Assembly (NCBI GenBank): GCA_937996535.1
Contig: CALKVF010000114.1
Location: 1 to 32,860, forward strand
DNA length: 32,860 nucleotides
Source: an uncultured Novosphingobium sp.
GTDB taxonomy: Bacteria; Pseudomonadota; Alphaproteobacteria; Sphingomonadales; Sphingomonadaceae
Direction of reading: 5' to 3'
Below are positions 1-9,000 of this stretch, piece by piece (the first letter of the stretch is position 1; the number at the start of each line of letters is the position of its first letter). The translations under genes were made by a program, and so were the position numbers. Below the pieces are notes generated by a model, which did not search any database, was not told the DNA's origin, and saw nothing but the letters and a program-made list of their open reading frames with translations.

Positions 1-1519
1 TGCCGACCTGCCAGGTCCGGCCGATCGCGTCGGTCAGGTGCCATTCGAGCTTGGGTGCATAGAACGCGCCTTCGCCCGGCAGTTCTTCCCAGCCGTAATC
101 CTCGCTGGCGAGGCCCGCGCGGTGGACCGCATCGCGTAGTTCGGCTTCGGCCTTGTCCCACATCTCCTCGGTGCCGAACCGCTTTTCAGGGCGCAGCGCG
201 AGCTTGATCGAATAGGTAAAGCCGAAGTCCTTGTAGATCCGGTCGGCCAGCGCGCAGAACGCCTGGACTTCATCGACGATCTGGTCTTCGCGGCAGAAGA
301 TGTGGGCATCGTCCTGCGTGAACTGGCGCACGCGCATCAGCCCGTGGAGCGCGCCGTGCGGTTCGTTGCGGTGGCAGCAGCCGTTTTCATACAGGCGCAG
401 CGGCAGGTCGCGGTACGACTTGATCCCCTGGCGGAAGATCAGGACGTGCGCCGGGCAGTTCATCGGCTTCAGCGCCATCCAGTCCGCCTCACCCGAGATC
501 ACCGGGCCTTCGTCCTCGGTGTTGGGCACTTCGTCGGGGATGACGAACATGTTTTCGCGGTACTTGCCCCAGTGGCCGGATTGCTCCCACTGGCGCGCGT
601 CCATCACCTGCGGGGTCTTGACCTCGCGGTAACCGGCCGCATCGATCGCGCGGCGCATATAGGCTTCCAGCTCACGCCAGATGAGATAGCCCTTGGGGTG
701 CCAGAACACCGAGCCGTGGGCTTCCTGCTGGAGATGGAACAGGTCCATCTCGCCGCCGAGCTTGCGGTGATCGCGCTTGGCGGCTTCTTCGAGCCGGTGG
801 AGATGCTCTTCCAGCTGCTTCTTGTTGAGCCAGCCGGTGCCGTAGATGCGGCTGAGCATCGCGTTGTTCTGATCGCCGCGCCAATAGGCGCCCGACACGC
901 GGGTCAGCTTGAAGGCATTGGGATCGAGCTTGCCGGTCGAGGGCAGGTGCGGCCCGCGGCACATGTCGAGCCAGTCATCGCCCGACCAGTAAACGGTGAG
1001 GTCTTCATCCCCCGGCAGTTCGGCAGCCCATTCAGCCTTGAAGCTTTCGCCCTGCTGCTTCCAGCGGCTGATCAGCTGTTCGCGGCTCCACACTTCGCGG
1101 CGCAGCGGCTTGTTGGCGGCGATGATCTTGCGCATCTGCGCCTCGATCGCGGGCAGGTCTTCCTCGGTGAAGGGGCGCTCTGCCGGGGCGAAATCGTAAT
1201 AGAAGCCATCGTCGGTCGAAGGACCGAAGGTGATCTGCGTGCCCGGGAACAGTGCCTGCACGGCTTCGGCCAGGACGTGGGCATAGTCATGCCGCGCCAG
1301 ATCCAGCGCCTCGGCCTCGTCGCGGCTGGTGATCAGCGCAAGCGTGCAATCGGCGATAAACGGCCGGGTGAGGTCCACCAGTTCGCCATCGACGCGCGCG
1401 GCAAGCGCGGCCTTGGCAAGGCCGGGGCCGATCGCGGCGGCGACATCGGCCGGAGTGGAGCCCGCGGGCATTTCGCGCGTGGAACCGTCGGGCAGGCTGA
1501 TCTTGAGAAGCTCGGACAT
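1..1519 (-). CDS. thrS: Threonyl-tRNA synthetase, C-terminus cut by window edge
   Basis: Class II aminoacyl-tRNA synthetase that charges tRNA-Thr with threonine in the cytoplasm. Reading from the ATG at 1519 gives an open frame running off the left edge, with 506 codons visible of the roughly 640-660 usual in the family, so the C-terminal anticodon-binding domain is mostly missing. The N-terminus (MSELLKISLPDGS) starts a TGS domain. An editing-domain motif HDYAHVLAEAV follows, then CRGPHL. The catalytic core shows MNCPAHVLIFR and the motif 2 region RNEPHGALHGLMRVRQFTQDD. AAGGGCGGG just before the ATG is a good ribosome binding site. It lies 31 bases downstream of the phosphatase gene on the same strand, so the two could be co-transcribed, although their functions are unrelated. 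Identification is by conserved motifs. Confidence 0.97.
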   Translation of the reverse strand, partial: MSELLKISLPDGSTREMPAGSTPADVAAAIGPGLAKAALAARVDGELVDLTRPFIADCTLALITSRDEAEALDLARHDYAHVLAEAVQALFPGTQITFGPSTDDGFYYDFAPAERPFTEEDLPAIEAQMRKIIAANKPLRREVWSREQLISRWKQQGESFKAEWAAELPGDEDLTVYWSGDDWLDMCRGPHLPSTGKLDPNAFKLTRVSGAYWRGDQNNAMLSRIYGTGWLNKKQLEEHLHRLEEAAKRDHRKLGGEMDLFHLQQEAHGSVFWHPKGYLIWRELEAYMRRAIDAAGYREVKTPQVMDARQWEQSGHWGKYRENMFVIPDEVPNTEDEGPVISGEADWMALKPMNCPAHVLIFRQGIKSYRDLPLRLYENGCCHRNEPHGALHGLMRVRQFTQDDAHIFCREDQIVDEVQAFCALADRIYKDFGFTYSIKLALRPEKRFGTEEMWDKAEAELRDAVHRAGLASEDYGWEELPGEGAFYAPKLEWHLTDAIGRTWQVG

Positions 1520-1550
1520 AACCCGCCCTTAGCCGGGCAAGCGCGCGGGC

Positions 1551-3188
1551 TCAACCGTCCTCGAACTTGCGCTTTCCGGCGAGCACCGTCATCCGGTGCG
1601 CGCTGCCCAGCGCCGTGCCTTTCTGGCGCACGCTGGCCATGAAGCGCCATTCGCAGGTTGCCGCCGCCGGGGTCAGCTCAACCGCCATGTAGCCGCGCTG
1701 GCTGGTATCGCACCACTGGAGCTGCGGATTGGCCGCCACCGTCTCGCGCGCAAGGTCGTCGCTGCGCTGCCAGCGGATGGTGTTTTCCGCACCCGGCGAA
1801 GTCACCGAATGCCCGCCCATTTCCACGCCGACCCGCTCGCCCTTGCGATCAAGATCAAACGCCCAAGCGTTGTGGCTGTCGCCCGACAGGACGACGACAT
1901 TGGCATGGGCTTCGAGCGCCGCTTTCATCAGCCGGTCGCGGGCGGCGGGATAGCCGTCCCAGGCGTCCATGTTCCACGGCACGCCCTGATGCCCGGCCGC
2001 CACGGCGGACTGGATCCGGTCCTTGAGCCAGCCCGGCGCATCGGCGGCCAGTCCTTGCAGCACGGCATCGCCCATGCGGAGATTGCCCATCACCACTTCC
2101 TGCGCCAGCACCTGCCAGGGTTTGCGGGCCCGCACCGACGCTTTCAGCCCATCGGCCAGCCAGGCTTCCTGCCGCGCGCCAAGCAGGGTGCGCGCGGGAT
2201 CGGCCCAGGCGCCATCGCGGAACGCCGCCAGCGCGGCTTCGGCCTGACCGGGTTCGGCGCCCTTGTAGACATCGAGCATCGAGAGCTGCTTGCCGCGCGC
2301 CAGATGGCGGCTTTCCAGCTTGAACACGGTGGCAAGGTCGCCAATTTCGTAAGCCGCCCAATAGTCGTCCGAAACCGGCATCCATTCGCGGTAGGCCTGC
2401 TCTGACAAGGCCTTGCGCGTGGCCCAATCGCCTTCATCCGACTGATGGTTTTCCGCGCCGCCTTCCCAGGTGTCATTGGCGGTTTCGTGATCGTCCCACA
2501 TCGCCACCATCGGCAACACCTGATGGATCCGCTGCAGATCGGGATCGGCGCGATAGGTGCGGAAGCGTTCGCGGTAGCCTTCGAGCGTCACCGCCTCGTC
2601 GAGCGGAGCCAGCCGGTCGGCCACGGTCTGCTTGGCCGAGGGATAGTCGCCGCGCTTGTACTCGTAGAAATAGTCGCCGAGGTGAACGGCAAGATCGAAC
2701 TCGCCGCTTTCGGCGGCATGGGCATAGGCGTTGAAGAACCCGAAGCCATAGTTCGAGCACGAAAACACCGCGAGCCGGAACCGCGCCAGCTTGCCGACCG
2801 GCAGCGTGCGGGTGCGCCCGATCGCAGAGACTTCGCCCGAGGGCGCGATGAAGCGGTAGAAATACCACTGCCCCGGCACCAGCCCGCGCGCCCAGCCCTT
2901 GGCGCAGTGATCGCTGGCGGGCGAGGCGAGACATTCCCCGCGCGCCGCAACATGGGCAAAGCTCTCATCCTCGGCGAGTTCGAAGGTCAGCTTGGTCTCA
3001 CCGTCCGCGACATAGCGAGTCCACAGCAGCACCTGCTCGGCCCCCGGCTCACCGCTGGCGACCCCGTGGGTAAAGCCCTTTGCCCCGCCCAGCGCGAAGC
3101 CCGGCGCCGACAGCCCGGCGAGGCCCAGCGCGCCCAGCTTGAAGAAAGTGCGGCGCGTGGCGGCAGGGCTTGGCTGAGGCAGGGTCAT
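1551..3188 (-). CDS. phoD: PhoD-family alkaline phosphatase/phosphodiesterase, Tat-exported
   Basis: Secreted metallophosphoesterase of the PhoD family, which cleaves phosphate mono- or diesters outside the cytoplasm. The 545-residue protein begins with a twin-arginine signal (TRRTFFKLGALGLAG, R12-R13) and an Ala-rich cleavage region near residue 33. An N-terminal PhoD beta domain follows. The metal-binding motifs are FSCSNYG (about 142-148, with Cys144 typical of PhoD), HLGDYFYEY (169-177), MWDDHE (230-235) and VVLSGDSHNAW (about residue 435). The ATG at 3188 was chosen because it directly precedes the Tat motif and has GGGAGA seven bases upstream. The frame stays open further upstream to 3857, but that would overlap the divergent hydrolase gene. 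No Pho box was recognised in the 99-base divergent gap. The family is certain; the substrate is not. Confidence 0.93.
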   Translation of the reverse strand: MTLPQPSPAATRRTFFKLGALGLAGLSAPGFALGGAKGFTHGVASGEPGAEQVLLWTRYVADGETKLTFELAEDESFAHVAARGECLASPASDHCAKGWARGLVPGQWYFYRFIAPSGEVSAIGRTRTLPVGKLARFRLAVFSCSNYGFGFFNAYAHAAESGEFDLAVHLGDYFYEYKRGDYPSAKQTVADRLAPLDEAVTLEGYRERFRTYRADPDLQRIHQVLPMVAMWDDHETANDTWEGGAENHQSDEGDWATRKALSEQAYREWMPVSDDYWAAYEIGDLATVFKLESRHLARGKQLSMLDVYKGAEPGQAEAALAAFRDGAWADPARTLLGARQEAWLADGLKASVRARKPWQVLAQEVVMGNLRMGDAVLQGLAADAPGWLKDRIQSAVAAGHQGVPWNMDAWDGYPAARDRLMKAALEAHANVVVLSGDSHNAWAFDLDRKGERVGVEMGGHSVTSPGAENTIRWQRSDDLARETVAANPQLQWCDTSQRGYMAVELTPAAATCEWRFMASVRQKGTALGSAHRMTVLAGKRKFEDG

Positions 3189-3287
3189 GGCAGTCTCCCG
3201 ATCGGTTTGTCGGGATGGGAGACTAGTGCGCAATCGTGACAGGGCAATGGCATTGCTCCGCCCGCCGCGCCGGGGCATGAGGCGGGC

Positions 3288-4019
3288 ATGAGCCAGACCC
3301 GTTTCCACGCCATGTCCGATGGTCGCCGCATCGCCTTTCGCCACCGCCCCGGCACCGGCCCGGCGCTGGTATTCCTGCCGGGTTACATGTCCGACATGGC
3401 CGGCGGCAAGGCGACAGCGGTGATGGACTGGGCCGCAGCGCAGGGCCGCGAATGCCTGATGCTGGACTATTCCGGCTGCGGGGAAAGCGATGGCACCTTT
3501 GCCGAAGGATCGCTGAGCCGCTGGCGCGAGGAAGTGCTCGCCGTGATCGGCGCCTGTTGCAGCGGCCCGGTGGTGCTGATCGGATCGTCGATGGGCGGGT
3601 GGCTGATGCTGCTCGCGGCGCTGGCCCGGCCCGGGCAGGTTCATGCGCTGGTCGGGATCGCCGCCGCGCCCGACTTTACCGAATGGGGCACCAGCGCGGC
3701 CGACAAGGCCCGCCTCGCCGCCGGTGAGACCGTGTTCGAGCCCAATCCCTATGGCCCCGAACCCACGCCCACCCACGCGCTGTTCTGGGCCGATGGACAG
3801 GCGCAGCGCTTGCTCGAAGGCGAGATCGCGCTGACCTGCCCAGTGCGGCTGCTTCACGGCCAGCGCGATGCCGACGTGCCGTGGGAACTGGCACTGCGGA
3901 TCGCCGGCGCGCTGCGTTCAGCCGACGTGCAGGTCACCCTGATCAAGGATGGCGATCACCGCCTGTCGCGCGAGGCGGACATCGCCCTCTTGCTCCGCAC
4001 GCTGGCGGCCCTGCCCTGA
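3288..4019 (+). CDS. Alpha/beta hydrolase, ABHD10-like
   Basis: Cytoplasmic serine hydrolase of 243 residues with the full alpha/beta-hydrolase triad: nucleophile elbow GSSMGG with Ser101, acid Asp194 in HGQRDADVP, and His224 in KDGDHRLS. The stretch LPGYMSDMAGGKA with MLDYSGCGESDG resembles mitochondrial/bacterial ABHD10, known as an acyl-glucuronide esterase and S-depalmitoylase. The natural bacterial substrate is unknown. GAGG five bases before the ATG supports the start. The TPR gene follows after 25 bases, and the flavin monooxygenase overlaps that, so the three probably form one transcript. No export signal is visible. Confidence 0.9.
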   Translation: MSQTRFHAMSDGRRIAFRHRPGTGPALVFLPGYMSDMAGGKATAVMDWAAAQGRECLMLDYSGCGESDGTFAEGSLSRWREEVLAVIGACCSGPVVLIGSSMGGWLMLLAALARPGQVHALVGIAAAPDFTEWGTSAADKARLAAGETVFEPNPYGPEPTPTHALFWADGQAQRLLEGEIALTCPVRLLHGQRDADVPWELALRIAGALRSADVQVTLIKDGDHRLSREADIALLLRTLAALP

Positions 4020-4044
4020 GCCCCGCTCTTTACCGAGGTTTTCC

Positions 4045-4908
4045 ATGCCCCTTCCGCTTGCCCTGATCGTGCCGCTGGCCGCCCAGATCGGCCCCGGCGG
4101 CGCCCTGCCGCAGGCCCCGCTCGAGATCCACCATCGCCGCGAGGCCCGCAGCGCAGCGGCGGCGGAACCGGCTGGCGCAGCAGAGGGGCGGCCCGAAGGC
4201 CGTTATGCCGCCTGCCTCGCGCTAACGCAGAGCGATCCGCCAGCCGCAGCCGCCTCGGCGCTGGCCTGGCGCGCGGGGCTGGAAGGGCCGATGCGGGCCC
4301 AGGCCGAGCATTGCCGGGGCGTGGCCGAGGCCGCTCAGGGCCACTGGGCCGATGCGGAAACCGCCTTCAGCGCAGCGCGCGAGGCGACCCCGGCAGACGA
4401 TCACCCGCTGCGCGCCCGGCGCGCGGCAATGGCCGCCAATGCCGCACTGGCATCAGGTGCGGCCCAGCGCGCGCTGACTCTGCTCGACCTTGCCCATACC
4501 GACGCGCTGGCCGGCAACCGCGATGACCTGACCGGCGAGATCGCGATCGACCGCGCCCGCGCGCTGGTCGCGTTGGGGCGCAGCGAGGAGGCCAGCATCG
4601 CGCTGGCCGAAGCCCGTGCCAAGGCCCCCGATAACCCGCAGGGCTGGCTGCTCTCGGCCACGCTGGCCCGGCGGCAGGGCAAGCTGGCCGAGGCTCAGCC
4701 GGAAATCGAGATGGCCGCCAAGCTGCTGCCCGGCGATGGCGAAATCGGACTCGAAGCCGGGGTCATCGCCGTGCTCGGTGGCCGCGACGCCGCCGCCCGG
4801 CAGAGCTGGCAGTCGGTGATTGCCGCCGCGCCGGGCAGCGATGCAGCGCGCACCGCAAAGTCCTATCTTGACCAGCTTGGCCCACCGCCTCCACCATCGG
4901 CACCATGA
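4045..4908 (+). CDS. Exported TPR-repeat protein
   Basis: Protein of 287 residues, very rich in alanine. Residues 2-14 (PLPLALIVPLAAQ) look like a short signal peptide. Residues from about 60 onward fold into tandem helical hairpins typical of tetratricopeptide repeats, for example ALAWRAGLE, AEHCRGVAEAAQGHWADAE and SATLARRQGKLAEAQ. The C-terminus ends in a proline run (PPPPPSAP). TPR proteins scaffold protein-protein contacts; no enzymatic residues are seen. GAGG six bases before the ATG at 4045 supports this start over the longer open frame beginning inside the hydrolase gene. The stop overlaps the next start as ATGA, indicating translational coupling with the flavin monooxygenase. The partner it binds cannot be deduced. 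Confidence 0.8.
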   Translation: MPLPLALIVPLAAQIGPGGALPQAPLEIHHRREARSAAAAEPAGAAEGRPEGRYAACLALTQSDPPAAAASALAWRAGLEGPMRAQAEHCRGVAEAAQGHWADAETAFSAAREATPADDHPLRARRAAMAANAALASGAAQRALTLLDLAHTDALAGNRDDLTGEIAIDRARALVALGRSEEASIALAEARAKAPDNPQGWLLSATLARRQGKLAEAQPEIEMAAKLLPGDGEIGLEAGVIAVLGGRDAAARQSWQSVIAAAPGSDAARTAKSYLDQLGPPPPPSAP

Positions 4909-5885
4909 TCGATCTTTCCGTCCTTGATCTCGTTCCGGTGCGCGAAGGCGGCACCGTGCCTGAAGCTCTCGCCGAAGCCGCGCTGCTCGCCCAGACCGCC
5001 GAGGCGGCCGGTTACAAACGCTTCTGGGTGGCCGAACACCACGCGATGGAAGGCATTGCCGGCGGCGCGACATCGGTCGTGCTGGGGCATATCGGGCAAG
5101 CGACGACCACGATCCGCATCGGCGCGGGCGGGATCATGCTGCCCAATCACAACCCTTTCGTGATCGCCGAACAGTTCGGCACACTCGATGCGCTGTTTCC
5201 GGGCCGGGTCGACCTTGGGCTTGGCCGCGCGCCCGGCGCCGACCAGCGCATCGCCCAGGCGCTGCGCCGTGATCTTGCCCGTGCGTCGGAATACTTCCCG
5301 CAGGACGTGGTCGAACTGCGCGCGCTGTTCACCGGCGAGCCGGAACTCGGCATCCGCGCCACGCCCGGCCTTGGCGCACAGGTCCAGATGTGGATGCTCG
5401 GCTCCAGCCTGTTCGGCGCGCAGCTCGCCGCGGCGCTGGGGCTGCCCTACGCCTTTGCCTCGCACTTCGCGCCCGATCAGCTCGATGAGGCGCTGCGGCT
5501 CTATCGCCACCAGTTCCGCCCCTCGCAGTGGCTTGAGCAGCCCCGGGTGATGGTGGCGATGAACGTGATCGCCGCCGACACCGACGAGGAAGCCGTGCTG
5601 CTGGCCTCGTCGATGGACCAAAGCTTTGTTGCGCTGCGCACCGGCAATCCGGGCAAGCTCAAGCCGCCGGTGCCGGGCTATCGCCAGACGCTGAGCCCCT
5701 CGCTGCTCGCCATGCTCGAACATATGCGCCAGGCCAGCGCGATCGGCAGCGGAGAAACCGTGCGCGCCGCGATCCACCGCTTTGTCGAACGCACCGGCGC
5801 CGATGAACTGATCGTGGGCGGGGCAACCTATGATCCGGCCGCCCGGCGGCGCTCGCTCGACCTGACCGTGGCCGCGCTTGCCTAA
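4905..5885 (+). CDS. LLM-class flavin-dependent oxidoreductase, luciferase group 1 (YhbW-like)
   Basis: Protein of 326 residues matching the bacterial-luciferase-like monooxygenase fold, the subgroup of YhbW/MsnO8-like proteins. Typical features are the opening LSVLDLVPVREG, then WVAEHHAMEGIAG (about 38-50), IRIGAGGIMLPNHNP (about 68-82) and FPGRVDLGLGRAPGADQ (about 99-115), which line the FMN and substrate pocket. Such enzymes use reduced FMN and oxygen to oxidise organic substrates, but members of this subgroup are mostly uncharacterised. Its ATG lies inside the stop of the TPR gene (ATGA), so it is translated by coupling. No flavin reductase partner is nearby. Confidence 0.92.
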   Translation: MIDLSVLDLVPVREGGTVPEALAEAALLAQTAEAAGYKRFWVAEHHAMEGIAGGATSVVLGHIGQATTTIRIGAGGIMLPNHNPFVIAEQFGTLDALFPGRVDLGLGRAPGADQRIAQALRRDLARASEYFPQDVVELRALFTGEPELGIRATPGLGAQVQMWMLGSSLFGAQLAAALGLPYAFASHFAPDQLDEALRLYRHQFRPSQWLEQPRVMVAMNVIAADTDEEAVLLASSMDQSFVALRTGNPGKLKPPVPGYRQTLSPSLLAMLEHMRQASAIGSGETVRAAIHRFVERTGADELIVGGATYDPAARRRSLDLTVAALA

Positions 5886-5923
5886 GGGCAAACCCGGGCG
5901 TTGCCTGGTTGCGGCAGTGACCA

Positions 5924-5973
5924 TTTGCTACTACAATCCGCAAAATAGCTACATAAGATAGCAATTTTATAAC
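5924..5973 (+). promoter_or_regulatory. AT-rich candidate promoter region of the glutamate dehydrogenase gene
   Basis: The 130-base gap before gdhB contains an island of strikingly low GC in an otherwise GC-rich window. It holds a TATAAC box (5968-5973) and an inverted repeat TTTGCTA (5924-5930) / TAGCAAT (5959-5965). The TATAAC could be a -10 element, but no good -35 lies 16-18 bases upstream, so an activator or an alternative arrangement is possible. The inverted repeat could be a regulator site. This is inference from composition and symmetry only. Confidence 0.35.
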
Positions 5974-6015
5974 AAGCGGGAGTGATCCAGATCCGCTGGT
6001 TGAGGAGCAGATAGC

Positions 6016-9000
6016 ATGACGTCAAAGCCCGTCCTCCAAAAGGCTGTTGCGCAGCGGCTGGCTGCCGCCCAGCTGCCCGGCGATGCCCCGCTGGCCGCCG
6101 ATGCACTGGACCGCGCCGCCGCCTTCATGCTCGATGCCGCTGCCAAGCGCGGCCTGGCCCGCCCGGCCATCGCCATCGAATCGGTCGCGGGCGCGGCCGG
6201 CAAACGCTTCATGCGCGTGGCAGTCATCAACGACGACATGCCCTTCCTGGTCGATTCGATCGCCTCGACCATCGCCGCGCAGGGGCTGGCGATCGACCGG
6301 CTGGTGCACCCCATTGTGGCGGTGCGCCGCGACGAGGCCGGCACGCTGACCGCGATCGTCGAGGGCGAAGCCGCCGGCGAAAAGCGCGAATCGATGGTCT
6401 ATCTCGAAACCCAGCGCGGCGATGCCCGCCAGCGCCGGGCACTCGAAAAGGCGCTGGAAACGACGCTGGCCGATGTGCGCGCTGCCGTGGCCGACTGGCC
6501 GGCGATGCAGGCGGCGATGGCCGCCGACGCCGATGCCTGCGACGATGGCGAGGGTGCGGCGCTGCTGCGCTGGTTCAAGGACGGAATGCTGACCCAGCTC
6601 GGCCACTTGGTTCACGCCCGCGATGGCCGCCAGTCCGATGCTCTGGGGATCTGCGGCAAGAGCGCCACCACCCTGCTCGGCCCGATCTCGTGGGAACGGG
6701 CCTTTGCCTGGTTCGATCGCCCCGGCGCGCGCGCGCCGCTGATCGTGAAGTCGAACCAGCCGAGCAACGTCCATCGCCGCACCCCGCTCGATCTGTTCAT
6801 CGTCCCCCGCCGCGAACAGGGCCAGGTCACCGCGCTGTCCGTACATGCCGGGATCTGGACCAGCGCCGCGCTGGCCGCCGCGCCGACCCAGGTGCCCCGG
6901 ATGCGCGCCCAGCTGGCCGAGATGACCACGCGGTTCGGCTTTTCGCCCCACGGCCACGCCGGCAAGGCGCTGGTCCACGCGCTGACCGCGCTGCCGCATG
7001 ACGTGCTGATCTGCTTTGCCGACGCCGATCTCGAACGCATCGCCACCACGACGATGAGCCTGATCGACCGGCCGCGTCCGCGCCTCACTCTCGTGCCCGC
7101 GCCGCTGATGCGCCACCTGTTCGCCTTCGTGTGGATCCCGCGCGACATCATGTCGACCGGCACCCGCGTCCAGATCGCGCAGATGCTGGCCGAAGCCTGC
7201 GAAGGGCCGGTGCTTGACTGGGCGGTGCAGATCGAGGGCAGCCTCGCGCTGATGCGTTTCGTGCTCGACCTGCCGGCAGTGGCCAGCCTGCCCGACGAAG
7301 CTGCGCTCGACGCCCGGCTCCAGGCCATGCTGCGCGGCTGGAGCGAGGCGGTCGAAGGCGAGATCGCGGCCGCCGAGGAACCCTCGCGTGCTGCGGCCAT
7401 CGCCGCGCGCTTTGCCGAAGGTTTCCCGCTGGCCTATCGCACCACCTATGGCCCGGCCGAAGCCGCGCGCGACATCGCCCGCCTGCGCCGGCTGGCCGGT
7501 GAAGGCGAGGACGGCCCGCGCCGCGATGCCCGGCTCCACGCCATGGCCGGCGACGAGCCCGGCACGCTCCGGCTCAAGCTCTACCAGCGCCACGGCGCGC
7601 TCGCGCTGTCGGACGCGGTCCCCGCACTCGAAAACTTCGGCTTCCGGGTGATCGAGGATCTGCCCACCGAACTCGACGAGGGACGGCTCGGCACGGTGCA
7701 CGATTTCCAGCTGGCGATCCCGGCGGGGCAGGATGCCGCCGCGCTGCTCGCCCGCGCCGACGTGATCGAGGCCGCGGTCGCCAACGTGCTCAACGGGCTG
7801 GCCGAGGATGATCCCTTCAACCGCCTGATCACCGCGGTCGACCTGTCGGCGCGCGGGGCCAACCTGCTGCGCGCCTGGTATCGCTATCTGCGCCAGACCG
7901 GGCTCAACTATTCGGTGCCGACCGCGGTCGATGCGCTGCAGAACGCACCGGGCGTGACCCGCGCGCTGCTGGCGCTGTTCGCGGCGCGCCACGATCCCGC
8001 CTTCAAGGGGGATCGCACCGCCGCCGAAACCGCCGCGCAGGACGCAATCCGCGAAGGGCTGGCCGGGGTCTCGGCGATCAACGACGACCGCCTGCTGCGC
8101 CAGTACCGCGCTGTGCTCGAAGCCGTGCTGCGGACCAACGCCTTTGCCCCCGCCGGGGCCGAAGCGCTGGCCTTCAAGCTCGATTCCGCAGCCGTTCCTG
8201 GCCTGCCCCGGCCCGTGCCATGGCGCGAAATCTTCGTCTATTCGCGCCGGGTCGAAGGCATCCACCTGCGCGCCGGGCCGGTGGCACGCGGCGGGCTGCG
8301 CTGGTCCGACCGGCGCGATGACTTCCGCACCGAAGTGCTTGGCCTGATGAAGGCCCAGCGGGTCAAGAACGCAGTGATCGTGCCCACTGGGGCCAAGGGC
8401 GGGTTCTATCCCAAGCAGCTGCCCGATCCCACGCGCGACCGTGAAGGCTGGCTGACCGAGGGCAAGGACAGCTACAAGCTGTTCATCCGCACTCTGCTGT
8501 CGATCACCGACAACATCGCCGGCGGCAAGGTGGTACATCCCGCCAAGGTGGTGATCCGCGACGGCGAAGACCCCTATTTCGTAGTCGCCGCCGACAAGGG
8601 CACCGCGACCTTTTCCGACACCGCGAACGGAATCGCGGCCGAACACGATTTCTGGCTCGACGATGCTTTCGCCAGCGGCGGCTCGAACGGCTATGACCAC
8701 AAAGCGATGGGCATCACCGCCAAGGGCGCCTGGCTCTCGGTCCAGCGCCACTTCCTCGAACTGGGGGTCGATGTGCAGGCCGATCCGGTCCGCGTGGCGG
8801 GCTGCGGCGACATGTCGGGCGACGTGTTCGGCAACGGCATGTTGCTGTCCAAGACGATCCGCCTGGTCGCCGCGTTCGATCACCGCCACATTTTCCTCGA
8901 TCCCGCGCCCGATGCTGCCGCGGCCTGGGCCGAACGCAGCCGGATGTTCGCGCTGCCGCGCTCAAGCTGGGACGATTACGACAAGGCGCTGATCTCGAAG

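Noticed and set aside
302..1642. 446-residue plus-strand open frame
   Set aside because: It lies antisense to thrS, whose motifs are unmistakable. It has no family-like sequence and arises from GC bias.
3189..3857. Upstream in-frame extension of the PhoD gene
   Set aside because: It would overlap the divergent hydrolase with its intact catalytic triad, and the Tat signal starts at 3188.
6022..8889. 955-residue minus-strand open frame
   Set aside because: Antisense shadow of gdhB; composition rich in Gly, Arg, Gln and His without any domain.
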